A stretch of DNA of 64,000 nt from Porticoccus sp964395715 (GTDB taxonomy: Bacteria > Pseudomonadota > Gammaproteobacteria > Pseudomonadales > Porticoccaceae): NCBI GenBank assembly GCA_964395715.1, contig CAYNAU010000002.1, forward strand, positions 558,001-622,000. Direction: 5' to 3'. A program made the position numbers and the translations under genes. This document shows positions 35,151-44,967 of the stretch, piece by piece (positions within the stretch are counted from its first letter, which is position 1; each line of letters opens with the position of its first letter). Below the pieces are notes generated by a model. The model did not search any database. It was not told the origin of the DNA and worked only from the letters and a program-made list of their open reading frames with translations.

Positions 35151-35166
35151 TACGACCAATGTCTAA
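35151..35166 (-). promoter_or_regulatory. Candidate CrbR motif B upstream of the porin
   Basis: Minus-strand TTAGACATTGGTCGTA, 29 bases from motif A (centre to centre, about three helix turns). The same TTAGAC start occurs in the SSS operon site. Confidence 0.5.
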
Positions 35167-35281
35167 CGAAGTTGCCCCTTTTTGAGGCGGAAAGCAGGAA
35201 AAATTAAAAAGACATGAAGGGTTGTCAGCGCTCGCTGCGGGGACTAACATCGAAAAAAACTGGCACGCTGAAAATAATTAC

Positions 35282-35932
35282 ATGTCAAAGTTTATCGTCG
35301 CCGACGACCACCCTCTGTTCCGCAATGCAATATCAGGGGTACTACAATGCCTGGATGCTGATGTGGAGGTTGTCGAGGCGCAGGATATGGCTAGCTTGCA
35401 AACCAAGCTTTGCGACCACCCTGACGCCGATCTGGTGTTACTGGATCTTCACATGCCGGGAGCTCATGGCTTCAGCGCCCTCGCCTACCTCAAGGGTCAG
35501 GCCCCTCATATTCCTGTTCTGGTGGTGTCTGCCAACGAGCGCGCCGATATCATGCAGCGTGCGGTGGAATTCGGGTCCAAGGGTTTTTTGCCCAAGTCAT
35601 CAGGCATTGATGTTATCCAGAAGGCGATTCAGGCTGCGCTGACCGGTGATACCTGGTTACCTGCCCAGGCAGGAGCCAGTGCCCCTGCGGGCGATGATGA
35701 ACAACAGCTAATGGAAGGGATTGCTTCCCTTACGCCCCAACAATACCTGGTTCTGACGATGCTGGCTGAAGGTCTGCTCAACAAGCAGATCGCCTACGAA
35801 CTGGACGTTACGGAGGCGACCATCAAGGCGCATATGACGGCGATTTTCAGAAAATTGAATGTGCGATCAAGAACACAGGCGGTGCTGGCCATCAGCAAGT
35901 TGAACCTGGAGTCCCCAGACCTGAGCGCCTGA
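35282..35932 (+). CDS. crbR: CrbR-like (ErdR-like) NarL/LuxR response regulator
   Basis: A 216-residue response regulator: receiver domain with acidic pocket VADDHP, phospho-acceptor aspartate in LVLLDLHMPG (about residue 55), VVVSAN and conserved lysine in GFLPKSSG, then a LuxR-type helix-turn-helix (TPQQYLVLTMLAEGLLNKQIAYELDVTEATIKAHM). The ATG at 35282 gives the usual MSKFIVADDHP start. Its position next to an SSS-domain hybrid histidine kinase and acetate genes matches the CrbS/CrbR (MxtR/ErdR) system, which turns on acs and acetate uptake. It is divergent from the porin gene. Confidence 0.85.
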   Translation: MSKFIVADDHPLFRNAISGVLQCLDADVEVVEAQDMASLQTKLCDHPDADLVLLDLHMPGAHGFSALAYLKGQAPHIPVLVVSANERADIMQRAVEFGSKGFLPKSSGIDVIQKAIQAALTGDTWLPAQAGASAPAGDDEQQLMEGIASLTPQQYLVLTMLAEGLLNKQIAYELDVTEATIKAHMTAIFRKLNVRSRTQAVLAISKLNLESPDLSA

Positions 35933-35974
35933 TTAACTTGATCTCCTAGTCCTGAGCAAACTGTTACTGGCAGA

Positions 35975-36460
35975 TTAATCCCGAAAATTCTCGTACTGAA
36001 AGGGCTGGCCAAGCTCCGCCCCTTTAACCAATGCAATTGCCTGCTGCAGATCATCGCGCTTTTTACCACTAACGCGAATCTTGTCGCCCTGAATGGACGC
36101 CTGCACTTTCATTTTTGAGTCTTTTAACAGCTTGGTAATTTTTTTTGCCATGGGCTGGTCGATACCCTGTTTGAACCGCACCTTGAGGGAGAAAGTTTTG
36201 CCAATGTGCAGGGCCTCTTCATCCACATCCACCACATAGGGGTCGACGTTGCGCTTGACCAGGTTCTTGCTGAACATGTCCATCAACTGCTGGCATTGGA
36301 AGTCGGACTCTGCCGTCAGGGTGACAATCTCATCTTTGAGTTCGACACTGGCCGCGACACCGCGGAAATCAAATCGGGTCGTCAATTCGCGCTGGGTATT
36401 TTCGGTAGCATTGCGGATTTCCACCATATCCACTTCTGAGACGATATCGAACGTCGGCAT
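35975..36460 (-). CDS. yajQ: YajQ-family nucleotide-binding protein
   Basis: A 161-residue protein of the YajQ family, two ferredoxin-like domains. It opens MPTFDIVSEVDMVEIRNATENTQRELTTRFDFRG and closes LVKGAELGQPFQYENFRD, both highly conserved. The Xanthomonas member binds c-di-GMP and acts with a LysR regulator; others bind nucleotides or RNA. It is transcribed independently here and is unrelated to the acetate genes on either side except by position. Confidence 0.95.
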   Translation of the reverse strand: MPTFDIVSEVDMVEIRNATENTQRELTTRFDFRGVAASVELKDEIVTLTAESDFQCQQLMDMFSKNLVKRNVDPYVVDVDEEALHIGKTFSLKVRFKQGIDQPMAKKITKLLKDSKMKVQASIQGDKIRVSGKKRDDLQQAIALVKGAELGQPFQYENFRD

Positions 36461-36548
36461 TTTTTAGGCACCTTACGGGTAAAAATTAAAAGGCGTTAGT
36501 CTAGCCTTACGAGACAACACGGGAAAGCTGAACTCAAAAGACTTCGAT

Positions 36549-39500
36549 TTAGCCCGCCTTGCTGGACCTGACCAATTCGGTGATGTGCTTGGCAAGCTTC
36601 TCAGGTGATACCGGCTTGGACATATAGTAGAGCCCGGCCTGTCCCACCTGCTGGCGAACTTCATCGGAGTTATCCGCACTGATAATCATGCAGGGGCGAT
36701 GGCGCCAGGTCTGCGGCATATCGCCCACCAGGTCGATCCCCGTCAGATGCTCCTCCAGGTGAAAATCCACCAGCATGATATCCGGCGGATAGCTGCTCAC
36801 CAGAGCCTTCAGGTCCCTGGGCCCTTTTGCCAGCATGACCTGACAGCCCCATTGACTCAGCAGGCTTTTCATCCCCTCTAGAATCTCTTCCTCATTATCA
36901 ATACAGAGTACCCGCAACCCCCTTAACTCGGGCCGCGGTTTCGGGGTTGACGATGGCGCTTCAGGGACCAGCAACGGGTCACCGAGGGGCACCAAAACAC
37001 TGAATACCGACCCTTCACCGGGTTCTGATTTGACGCCGATTTCATGCTGCATCAGATCCGCCATACCCTTGGCAATGGTCAGTCCTAGCCCCAGGCCCTT
37101 ATCGGTGCTAGTAGCACCCGGGCTGAGCCGCTCAAATTCCATGAAAATTCTGTCCATGGCATGGGGCGCAATTCCCGGGCCCGTATCCCAGACCTCGATA
37201 CGCAAGGCATTGCCGATACACCGGCACCCCAGCAACAGCCTGCCACGTTTGGTGTAGTGGATGGCATTGCTGAGAAAGTTCTGCAGAATACGACGCAACA
37301 GGTGTGGATCGCTGGCCACTACCTTGCTGCTAGAAACAAACCGCAATTCAATGCCCTTCTCCAGTGCCAGGGCACCAAACTCTGTGGCCAGCTCTTCCAG
37401 CATGGGCCGAATACAGAAACTTTTTATATCCGGCTGCATCTTGCCCCCTTCAAGACCAGAAATTTCCCGGAGGGCCGATATCAGGTTTTCCGAGGTCTCC
37501 AGGGATTTTTGCACGTGACCAATATAATGAACCAACGATGCCTGGTCAGTGCCGGCAATCTGATGCTGGATGGAGGTCAGGAACAGTTTAGCAGCACTGA
37601 TGGGTTGTAACAGATCATGACTTGCTGCCTGCATGAAACGGCTTTTACTGGCGTGGAGTTCGCGCAATTCCTCCTCGGCACGGGCACGCAAACGGTTTTC
37701 TTCACCCATTTTATAGTTGAGGTTGCAGAGGTCGGCCGTGCGCTGGGCAACACGATCTTCCAGCGTGGCCTTGGCTTCTTCCAGAGCCTTGACCACGGTT
37801 TTGTATTCGCTGATATCCGTATAGGTAGCCACAAACCCCCCATTGGGCATGGGGTTACCCACCACCTGAATGGTGGTGCCATTGGGTAATGTGCGCTCAA
37901 AACGGTGGGAACCCCCATTACGGAGCAAATCCAGCCGTCGCTCTACCTGGCGCTCGAGATTGTCAGAGTCCCGATAGAGACCTTTTTTGGCGTTGTATTC
38001 GTACACTGATTTGATTGGACAGCCCACATACAGTAGCCGTGCAGGGTAATCAAACATTTGCTCATAGCGACGGTTCCAGGCGACGATTCTGAGATCAGCA
38101 TCCACCACACATATTCCCTGGGAAATGGTTTCTACAGTGGTCTGCAGCAGATCGCGATTAAACTGGAGTTGCTCTGATGTTCCGCCCACGATAGCGGCCA
38201 GGTCACTGAATTGCAGGGGCTCGGTGCGCTGCAACAACGTGATCGCGCTTTGCGCCGATGCCGAGCCGACAATCGCCGCCAGGTAACGCTCTACCCGCCG
38301 AACGACGAAAACTGGCGCCCGGTCATTATCAAGCAGTCTCTGACGGTAACGCTCCTCACATCCACGCCACAGTTCATCCTGCTGGTTGCGGTTGAGAAAT
38401 GACTCCATCAGCTGCCGCAGTTGTACCACCCGGATGGAAGACAGCTCGTAGTCATCCTCACCGTAAAGCTTTGGACCCGGCACATCCACAAACTCGTCCG
38501 CCTGGAAACGATCTCGTTCATCCTGTTTGACCAGCAGTGAAACAGCGACGTAAATAAGCAGATTACTGAGCAGACTCCAGATAACCCCATGGCTTAAAGG
38601 GTCGAGAAAATCCATGCCGAACAATGCCTGGGGACGCAGCCAATGAAGCTGCCAGGGGCCATTAACCAGAATCGTATCGTCCGTGGACAGCATCGTGGGC
38701 AACAGCAGGCAATACCACCAGAACAGAAACCCGACAGCCAGTCCGGCATAGACACCTATGGCATGCCCCTTACGCCAGTAGGCACCGCCGAGCAAAGCGG
38801 GAGCCAGCTGGGCAAAGCAGGCAAACGACACCAGGCCGATGGACGCCAGCGCCTCCTCCTCCCTCATCATCCGGTACATCACCCAGGACGCCATCAGAAT
38901 GGCCAGAATGCAGACCCGACGAATCCAGCGAAGGTGCTGGCCCATGAAAAAAGCCGTCTGTCGAAACTGGTCCTTGCGCCAACGCAACAGCAACGGCAGG
39001 ATAATTTCGTTCGACACCATAATGGACAGGGTCACAGATGCCACAATCACCATGCCTGTCGCCGCGGAGAAACCACCGGCAAATGCCAGTATCGCCAGCA
39101 GTTCGGAACCGCTGCTGATTGGCAGGCTCAGAACGTAGGTATCCGGTGCTATGCCGCTGTCGGAAAACAGGTGAGAGCCGACGACAGAAATCGGCAGCAC
39201 TACCGCCATAATCACCAGTAGATACAGCGGGAAAAACCAATGAGCTACTTGCAGGTCGCGTTCGTTCTGATACTCCACTACCGTGACGTGAAACTGTCTG
39301 GGCAGGCAAATGATGGCCAGCATCGACAACAGAACCATGGTGATAAACGGCGGATTGATCGGGTTTGACAGCCAGGAATCCATCAGCACCTGATCGGAAA
39401 GCAACGGCCCGAGCTCCACTCTGGCCGCCATGACCAGTGCCAAAATGGCCAGGGCTACGAGCGCCACCACCTTGATCACGGATTCCACGGCCAGTGCCGC

Positions 39501-40064
39501 CATCATGCCCCGGTTGCGTTCGCGGCCTTCAATATGCCGGGTACCAAAAACCATCGCGAATAGTGCCAGCATCAGGGCGGTAACCAATGCACTGTCCGGC
39601 AAATACGCGGAACTTGTCCCCGTCGGTCCCGACAGGGTATCCCAGGCAAGTGAAATAGCCTTCAGTTGCAGCGAGATATAGGGCATGGAGCCAACCACGG
39701 CTACCACGGTGACCAGCGCAGCCAACAACTGGCGTTTGCCATAGCGTGAACCGATAAAGTCGGCGATAGAGGTAGTCTTCTGCCGGTTACCGATATTAAC
39801 CAACTTGCGCAGGATCGGCCCACCGAACACAAACACCAGCATGGGTCCGAGGTAGATAGGAAGGTAGGCCCAGGCATATTGGGAGGCCACACCAACAGCC
39901 CCAAAAAAAGTCCAGGAGGAACAGTAAACGGCCAGTGTCAGGCTATAAATATAGGGGCGTAAACGGTTTTGCCAGTCCGGCTGGCGCTCGGCCCACAGGG
40001 CGACAAGCACGAGCAGAAAGACGCAGCACAAGGCAATCAGCAACAGCAAGGGTTGCGAAATCAT
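36549..40064 (-). CDS. crbS: CrbS-like SSS-domain hybrid sensor histidine kinase
   Basis: A 1171-residue protein. Residues 1 to about 480 form a complete SSS transporter-like domain with about 13 helices (YCSSWTFFGAVGVASQYAW, TSIADFIGSRYGK). Then come a cytoplasmic linker, a PAS domain (about 640-760, ISQGICVVDADLRIVAWNRRYEQMF), a coiled coil, HisKA with the phospho-acceptor in QAASHDLLQPISAAK, HATPase (NFLSNAIHYTKRG, DTGPGIA) and a C-terminal receiver (LRVLCIDNEEEILEGM, aspartate in IMLVDFHLE). This is the CrbS/MxtR architecture, the sensor of the acetate switch. The transporter domain may sense substrate flux or transport it (histidine in CbrA-type relatives). Its regulator is at 35282-35932. 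Confidence 0.92.
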   Translation of the reverse strand: MISQPLLLLIALCCVFLLVLVALWAERQPDWQNRLRPYIYSLTLAVYCSSWTFFGAVGVASQYAWAYLPIYLGPMLVFVFGGPILRKLVNIGNRQKTTSIADFIGSRYGKRQLLAALVTVVAVVGSMPYISLQLKAISLAWDTLSGPTGTSSAYLPDSALVTALMLALFAMVFGTRHIEGRERNRGMMAALAVESVIKVVALVALAILALVMAARVELGPLLSDQVLMDSWLSNPINPPFITMVLLSMLAIICLPRQFHVTVVEYQNERDLQVAHWFFPLYLLVIMAVVLPISVVGSHLFSDSGIAPDTYVLSLPISSGSELLAILAFAGGFSAATGMVIVASVTLSIMVSNEIILPLLLRWRKDQFRQTAFFMGQHLRWIRRVCILAILMASWVMYRMMREEEALASIGLVSFACFAQLAPALLGGAYWRKGHAIGVYAGLAVGFLFWWYCLLLPTMLSTDDTILVNGPWQLHWLRPQALFGMDFLDPLSHGVIWSLLSNLLIYVAVSLLVKQDERDRFQADEFVDVPGPKLYGEDDYELSSIRVVQLRQLMESFLNRNQQDELWRGCEERYRQRLLDNDRAPVFVVRRVERYLAAIVGSASAQSAITLLQRTEPLQFSDLAAIVGGTSEQLQFNRDLLQTTVETISQGICVVDADLRIVAWNRRYEQMFDYPARLLYVGCPIKSVYEYNAKKGLYRDSDNLERQVERRLDLLRNGGSHRFERTLPNGTTIQVVGNPMPNGGFVATYTDISEYKTVVKALEEAKATLEDRVAQRTADLCNLNYKMGEENRLRARAEEELRELHASKSRFMQAASHDLLQPISAAKLFLTSIQHQIAGTDQASLVHYIGHVQKSLETSENLISALREISGLEGGKMQPDIKSFCIRPMLEELATEFGALALEKGIELRFVSSSKVVASDPHLLRRILQNFLSNAIHYTKRGRLLLGCRCIGNALRIEVWDTGPGIAPHAMDRIFMEFERLSPGATSTDKGLGLGLTIAKGMADLMQHEIGVKSEPGEGSVFSVLVPLGDPLLVPEAPSSTPKPRPELRGLRVLCIDNEEEILEGMKSLLSQWGCQVMLAKGPRDLKALVSSYPPDIMLVDFHLEEHLTGIDLVGDMPQTWRHRPCMIISADNSDEVRQQVGQAGLYYMSKPVSPEKLAKHITELVRSSKAG

Positions 40065-40160
40065 GGCGTTTCAGTGGTTCCCAGTGGCGACACGCGGCTT
40101 GTCATGGCAGAAGATTCGGCGATTTTGGTTAAGGTTGCAAGTGATGTACTACTTAAGTTG

Positions 40161-40176
40161 TTGTACCTAGGTCGTA
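40161..40176 (+). promoter_or_regulatory. Candidate CrbR motif upstream of prpE
   Basis: TTGTACCTAGGTCGTA, about 60 bases before the prpE start, fits ACC-WW-GGTCGYA. A second partial copy (AAGGTTGCA, near 40131-40139) lies 37 bases upstream, so the region has a paired arrangement like the porin promoter. Confidence 0.5.
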
Positions 40177-40231
40177 TTGCGCTCATAGAGCCCGTGACAA
40201 ACAATTCAGCAAAACAATTTATGGTTGGGGG

Positions 40232-42148
40232 ATGGATCTCAATATGTCTGCAGTCAATGCCTATCAGAAGCAATATCAGCAGTTTCTGGAAAACCCTGAA
40301 CAGTTCTGGCAAGAACAGGCTAACCGTATCGCCTGGTATAAAAAGCCGACCAACATTCTCAGCGTAGACGAGAATGAATATTTTCGCTGGTACGACGACG
40401 GCGAGCTGAACACCAGTTATCTCTGCCTCGACTATCATGTGGAGCAGGGTCGGGGCGATCAGGCCGCGCTGATCTACGATTCTCCGGTGACCGATACCAA
40501 AGCCTCTTTCACCTACCGTGAATTGCGCGATCAAGTGGCGCTGTTTGCCGGCGGTCTGAAAAGTCTGGGCGTGGAAAAAGGTGATCGGGTGGTGATCTAC
40601 ATGCCGATGGTGCCCGAAGCGGCCATCGCCATGCTGGCCTGTGCCAGACTGGGTGCCATCCACTCCGTGGTGTTTGGCGGTTTCGCCCCCGACGAACTGG
40701 CTGTGCGTATTGATGACGCCCACCCGAAAGTCATCGTGACGGCATCATGCGGCATTGAGATAAACCGTGTCATCGACTACAAGCCCATGGTTGATGAAGC
40801 CTTCAAGATTGCCGAGCACAAGCCCAGCCACGTGGTGTTACTGCAACGCCCGCAATCCCAGGCTGACATGCAGCCCGGACGGGATGTGGACTGGCAGGAC
40901 CTTATCGCCAATGCCACCCCCGCTGAACCGGTGGCCGTCAAAGGTACCGATCCGCTTTATATCCTTTACACCTCCGGTACCACAGGCAAACCCAAGGGCG
41001 TAGTGCGCGACAACGGTGGTCACGCGGTGGCCATGGTCTACAGCATGGACGTTGTCTATAACGTAGAGGCCGGAGATATCTACTGGGCAGCCTCGGATGT
41101 GGGCTGGGTGGTAGGCCACTCCTACATTGTTTATGCACCCCTGCTGACCGGCTGCACCACCATTCTCTATGAGGGCAAACCGGTCAGGACCCCCGATTCC
41201 GGCGCTTTCTGGCGTGTCTGTGCTGAACATGGAGTTAAAACCATGTTCACGGCACCAACAGCATTCCGCGCCGTGCGCAAGGAAGACCCTGAGGCCGAAA
41301 ATCTCAAGCAATATGACCTGTCAAAACTGGAACGGATCTACCTGGCCGGGGAACGGCTCGACCCTCCCACGTACGAGTGGCTGAAAGAAAAAACCCAACT
41401 GCCGGTAATTGACCACTGGTGGCAGACGGAAACCGCCTGGGCCATCGCCGGCAATCCCATTGGCCTTGAACCCATGCCCACCAAACCGGGCTCGGCCACA
41501 GTACCCATGCCGGGCTACCAGGTACAGATTCTTGATGAAGCCGGCGAACCGGTCGGTCCCAATGAGAAAGGCAATATCACCATTAAACTGCCCCTGCCTC
41601 CGGGAACTCTGGCTACTATCTGGGGCAATCACCCACGGTTTGAGGCCGGGTACCTGAACACCTATCCAGGCTATTACTTGACTGGTGACGAGGGCTACCT
41701 CGATGAGGAAAATTATCTCTTTGTCATGGGTCGCTGTGACGATGTGATCAATGTCGCCGGCCACCGCCTGTCCACCGGGCAGATGGAAGAAATTGTCGGA
41801 TCGCACCCGGCAGTCGCGGAATGTGCCGTGATTGGTGTCAGCGACAACCTGAAAGGTCAACTGCCCTTGGGTCTGGTAGTTCTCAAGGATGGGGCATCGC
41901 TTGGTAAGGACGATCTCGCTGCGGAATTGAAACAGATGGTCCGTGCGAAGATCGGTGCCGTGGGTTGCTACGACCAGTCATTGATTGTGCAACGGCTTCC
42001 CAAGACCCGCTCCGGAAAAATTCTGCGTCGCACCATGCGCCAGATAGCCGATGGCGAATCCTACAACGTGCCATCGACCATAGATGACCCCGCAATACTG
42101 GATGAAATTTCCCGGGTGATGAAAACCGCGGGGAGGCCCTCAGCCTGA
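40232..42148 (+). CDS. prpE: PrpE-type propionyl-CoA synthetase
   Basis: A 638-residue AMP-forming acyl-CoA synthetase of the PrpE branch. The adenylation loop YILYTSGTTGKPKGVVRDNGGH includes the VRDNGGH extension typical of propionate:CoA ligases (Acs has HTTAGY), and VIDHWWQTETAWAIAGNP and PKTRSGKILRRTMRQIADGE also follow PrpE. It activates propionate and perhaps acetate. The first ATG is used; a second in-frame ATG four codons on (MSAVNAYQKQ) is equally possible. It diverges from crbS and a strong terminator follows. Confidence 0.9.
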   Translation: MDLNMSAVNAYQKQYQQFLENPEQFWQEQANRIAWYKKPTNILSVDENEYFRWYDDGELNTSYLCLDYHVEQGRGDQAALIYDSPVTDTKASFTYRELRDQVALFAGGLKSLGVEKGDRVVIYMPMVPEAAIAMLACARLGAIHSVVFGGFAPDELAVRIDDAHPKVIVTASCGIEINRVIDYKPMVDEAFKIAEHKPSHVVLLQRPQSQADMQPGRDVDWQDLIANATPAEPVAVKGTDPLYILYTSGTTGKPKGVVRDNGGHAVAMVYSMDVVYNVEAGDIYWAASDVGWVVGHSYIVYAPLLTGCTTILYEGKPVRTPDSGAFWRVCAEHGVKTMFTAPTAFRAVRKEDPEAENLKQYDLSKLERIYLAGERLDPPTYEWLKEKTQLPVIDHWWQTETAWAIAGNPIGLEPMPTKPGSATVPMPGYQVQILDEAGEPVGPNEKGNITIKLPLPPGTLATIWGNHPRFEAGYLNTYPGYYLTGDEGYLDEENYLFVMGRCDDVINVAGHRLSTGQMEEIVGSHPAVAECAVIGVSDNLKGQLPLGLVVLKDGASLGKDDLAAELKQMVRAKIGAVGCYDQSLIVQRLPKTRSGKILRRTMRQIADGESYNVPSTIDDPAILDEISRVMKTAGRPSA

Positions 42149-42185
42149 ACAATTTCTATTTGCTTTCTCCATTCCAGCAATCCTT

Positions 42186-42214
42186 ACCGGTGGCCTAGAC
42201 CACCGGTTTTTTTT
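42186..42214 (+). terminator. Intrinsic terminator after prpE
   Basis: ACCGGTGG-CCTAGA-CCACCGGT hairpin, eight perfect pairs, then TTTTTTTT. It protects panD, which converges from the right. Confidence 0.95.
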
Positions 42215-42249
42215 GCTCGGAGATGAGGGTTTGACAGCTCAACAGGCTG

Positions 42250-42630
42250 TTAGGCAGCCTGTACGGGGATGGTATTGGCAGACCGCTCAACGGTATTGTC
42301 GGCATTCAGGTAAACCAGCCTGGGTTTGTGCTTGGCCAACTCTTCCTCGGAATATTGCGCATAGGTGGCGATGATCACCCGGTCACCCACCTGGCACTTG
42401 CGCGCGGCTGCGCCATTCATGGAGATAATGCCTGAACCGGGCTCGCCACGAATAATATAGGTGGTAAAACGCTCACCGTTATTGACGTTATAGATGTCGA
42501 TCTGCTCAAACTCCCTCAGACCCGCCAATTCCAGTAAGTTGGCATCAATGGCGCAAGACCCGTCATACCATAGTTCGGCGTGGGTAACGCTGGCCATATG
42601 TAATTTGCCTTTCAGCATGGTGCTCAACAT
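42250..42630 (-). CDS. panD: PanD, aspartate 1-decarboxylase proenzyme
   Basis: A 126-residue pyruvoyl enzyme that makes beta-alanine for pantothenate. The self-cleavage site is GS in WYDGSCAIDANLL (Ser25 becomes the pyruvoyl group), and Lys9, Tyr58-region and NGAAARKCQVGDRVIIATY are conserved. The protein aligns with E. coli PanD end to end from MLSTMLKGKLH. It lies 12 bases after panC, forming a panCD operon. Confidence 0.97.
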   Translation of the reverse strand: MLSTMLKGKLHMASVTHAELWYDGSCAIDANLLELAGLREFEQIDIYNVNNGERFTTYIIRGEPGSGIISMNGAAARKCQVGDRVIIATYAQYSEEELAKHKPRLVYLNADNTVERSANTIPVQAA

Positions 42631-42642
42631 GATGCTATTCCT

Positions 42643-43488
42643 CTACGTCAGGGAAATATTGTCAATCAGTCGTGCATGGGAAGTATACATTGCCCCCAGC
42701 ACCGTAATCTGTTGATCATCTTCTGCGGCAAGCTCCAGTGTCTTACTGTTACACACCGTAACGTAATCCACCTTGAAACCCGCCTGTTCAATCTGGCTTT
42801 TCGCCTCCGCTTCCAGTGCCGGAAAATCCCTGTTACCCGCTTCTATCTGGGTAACAATCCAGCTCAGGCTGCGATTGAGCTGGTTACAACGGGGGCGCTC
42901 CTCGGCCGTCAGGTAGCCGTTTCTGGAACTCATGGCCAGACCATCCGCCTCTCGATGAATGGGGGCCGCGGTAATTTCAACCGGCATACAGAGGTCTTCA
43001 ACCATGCGACGTATTACCGCCAGCTGCTGGAAGTCCTTGATACCGAAAACCGCTTCGTCCGGCTGTACGATATTGAAGAGCTTGGTGACCACGGTGGTGA
43101 CACCCTCGAAATGCCCGGGTCGACTGGCGCCACACAATACATCGGTCATGGTGGGACAAATAACCCGGGTCTGGGTGTCCAGCCCGTTAGGGTACATCTC
43201 GTTATCATCCGGATGAAAAAGAAAATCGCAGCCCACGGCTCGCAACCTGGCGCAATCATCTTCAAAGGTACGCGGGTACTTGTCCCAATCTTCATTGAGA
43301 CCAAACTGCAGACCGTTCACAAAAATTGAACAGACCACAATATCGTTGGTCTGCTGCGCCCGCTTGACCAGTTCAATATGGGCATCGTGCAGGTTCCCCA
43401 TGGTGGGAACAAAACCAATGCGCTTGCCCTGGCGGCGTAACTGCAACAACGATTGACGTAAGCCTTGTATGGAATGAAATATTTGCAT
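42643..43488 (-). CDS. panC: PanC, pantothenate synthetase
   Basis: A 281-residue ligase that joins pantoate and beta-alanine with ATP. The nucleotidyltransferase HIGH-like motif is in FVPTMGNLHDAHIELVKRA, with FGIKDFQQLAVIRRMVEDL and the KMSKS-like SSRNGYLT (KMSSRN equivalent MSSRNGYL). panB is not in the window, so the pan genes are split from it. The panC start is ATG 43488. Confidence 0.97.
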   Translation of the reverse strand: MQIFHSIQGLRQSLLQLRRQGKRIGFVPTMGNLHDAHIELVKRAQQTNDIVVCSIFVNGLQFGLNEDWDKYPRTFEDDCARLRAVGCDFLFHPDDNEMYPNGLDTQTRVICPTMTDVLCGASRPGHFEGVTTVVTKLFNIVQPDEAVFGIKDFQQLAVIRRMVEDLCMPVEITAAPIHREADGLAMSSRNGYLTAEERPRCNQLNRSLSWIVTQIEAGNRDFPALEAEAKSQIEQAGFKVDYVTVCNSKTLELAAEDDQQITVLGAMYTSHARLIDNISLT

Positions 43489-43515
43489 GGAGTTTCCGAA
43501 CAGAAAAGACGAGGA

Positions 43516-44874
43516 TTACTCGGCGAAATAATCCCGGGCGAGATTTTCAAACCGTGTGTATTTGCCCAGAAAGGCCAGCTTGCAGGTGCCGATCGGGCCG
43601 TTACGCTGCTTGCCAATAATCACTTCTGCCACGCCCTTGTCGGGGCTGTCCTCGTTATAAACCTCATCCCTGTAGATGAAAACAATGACGTCCGCGTCCT
43701 GCTCAATGGCGCCGGATTCCCTCAGATCAGAATTGATCGGGCGTTTGTTGGGACGATGTTCCAGATTACGACTCAACTGGGACAGCGCAATTAAAGGGCA
43801 ATTAAACTCCCTGGCAATGGTTTTCAACTCCCGGGAGATCTGAGAGATTTCGTTGGTGCGGTTATCCGTCGGCACACTGCCGCTCATCAACTGCAGGTAA
43901 TCCACCACAATCAGGCCGGGGTCGCCCTGTTCACGGGCAATCTGGCGCACCCGGTTGCGCAACTCCATGGGGGTAATTCCCGGAGTGTCGTCAATATAAA
44001 GGGGGCGATCTTTCAGTCGCGATGCGGCACTGGACAGCCTGGGCCAGTCATCTTCAGACAGGTTACCCGAGCGCATTTTGGTCTGATCAATCTTGCCCAG
44101 CGAGGACATCATCCGCATGATCAGTTGGTTGGCGGGCATCTCCAGGCTGAACACCAGCACCGGCTTATCCTGGTTCAATACAGCATGCTCGGCCATGTTC
44201 ATGGCAAACGATGTTTTCCCCATGGAGGGGCGACCGGCAACAATCACCAAGTCAGCAGGCTGCCAGCCAGACGTTCTCTCGTCCAGGTCATCAAACCCTG
44301 TACTGATCCCGGTAATGTCTTCATCGTTATTGAATAATTGATCAATGCGTTCAACGGCCTGCTTGAGCAGGTCATTGACCGAAAGGAAACCACCCTGTTT
44401 GGGACGGTTCTGGATAATATCAGTGAGCTTGCGTTCCGCTTCGGCCAGCAGTTTGCTGCTGTCCCACCCCAGGGGGTTGTAGCCTTTTTTGACGATATCG
44501 CTGGCGGCGGAAATCAGCTGGCGGATGATCGAGCGTTCCAGCACGATCTGTGCGTAGGCGCTGATGTTGGCCGAGCTGGGGGTATTATTGGCCAGTTCAG
44601 CCAGGTATACCGAACCGCCCACGTGATCCAGCTGGCTGTTGTTTTCCAGGGATTCGGAAAGCGTAATCAGATCCAGCGGCTTCTGCTCTGCAGAGAGCTG
44701 CCGCATGGTTTCAAAAATCAGCTGATGGTCGCTGGCAAAAAAATCTTTTTCGGAGATGACAGAGGCGACAGTATCAAAGGCACCATTACTCAGCATCAGG
44801 CCGCCGAGCACAGCCTGCTCCGCCTCTATGGAGTGAGGGAGCTGCTGTTCTGTGGTTCCCCTGTCTTCAACCAT
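43516..44874 (-). CDS. dnaB: DnaB, replicative DNA helicase
   Basis: A 452-residue hexameric 5'-3' helicase. The N-terminal domain (HSIEAEQAVLGGLML) is followed by the RecA-like motor: Walker A GRPSMGKTSFAMN, Walker B LIVVDYLQLM, and the QISRELKTIAREFNCPLIALSQL segment. No intein or insertion is visible; length is normal. The ATG at 44874 is preferred to the TTG one codon upstream. The gene lies downstream of rplI beyond a terminator, the usual gammaproteobacterial order. Confidence 0.97.
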   Translation of the reverse strand: MVEDRGTTEQQLPHSIEAEQAVLGGLMLSNGAFDTVASVISEKDFFASDHQLIFETMRQLSAEQKPLDLITLSESLENNSQLDHVGGSVYLAELANNTPSSANISAYAQIVLERSIIRQLISAASDIVKKGYNPLGWDSSKLLAEAERKLTDIIQNRPKQGGFLSVNDLLKQAVERIDQLFNNDEDITGISTGFDDLDERTSGWQPADLVIVAGRPSMGKTSFAMNMAEHAVLNQDKPVLVFSLEMPANQLIMRMMSSLGKIDQTKMRSGNLSEDDWPRLSSAASRLKDRPLYIDDTPGITPMELRNRVRQIAREQGDPGLIVVDYLQLMSGSVPTDNRTNEISQISRELKTIAREFNCPLIALSQLSRNLEHRPNKRPINSDLRESGAIEQDADVIVFIYRDEVYNEDSPDKGVAEVIIGKQRNGPIGTCKLAFLGKYTRFENLARDYFAE

Positions 44875-44894
44875 CAACTGTCTCTCGCCAATGC

Positions 44895-44930
44895 AAAAAC
44901 GGCACTGCGCTGGTTACAGTGCAGTGCCGT
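44895..44930 (-). terminator. Terminator between rplI and dnaB
   Basis: On the minus strand ACGGCACTGC pairs with GCAGTGCCGT around a 12-base loop, followed by TTTTTG. It ends the rpsF-rpsR-rplI transcript, or attenuates read-through into dnaB. Confidence 0.85.
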
Positions 44931-44967
44931 ATTGTTACCGATACTGAAACGGCAGGGAACAGCCGAA

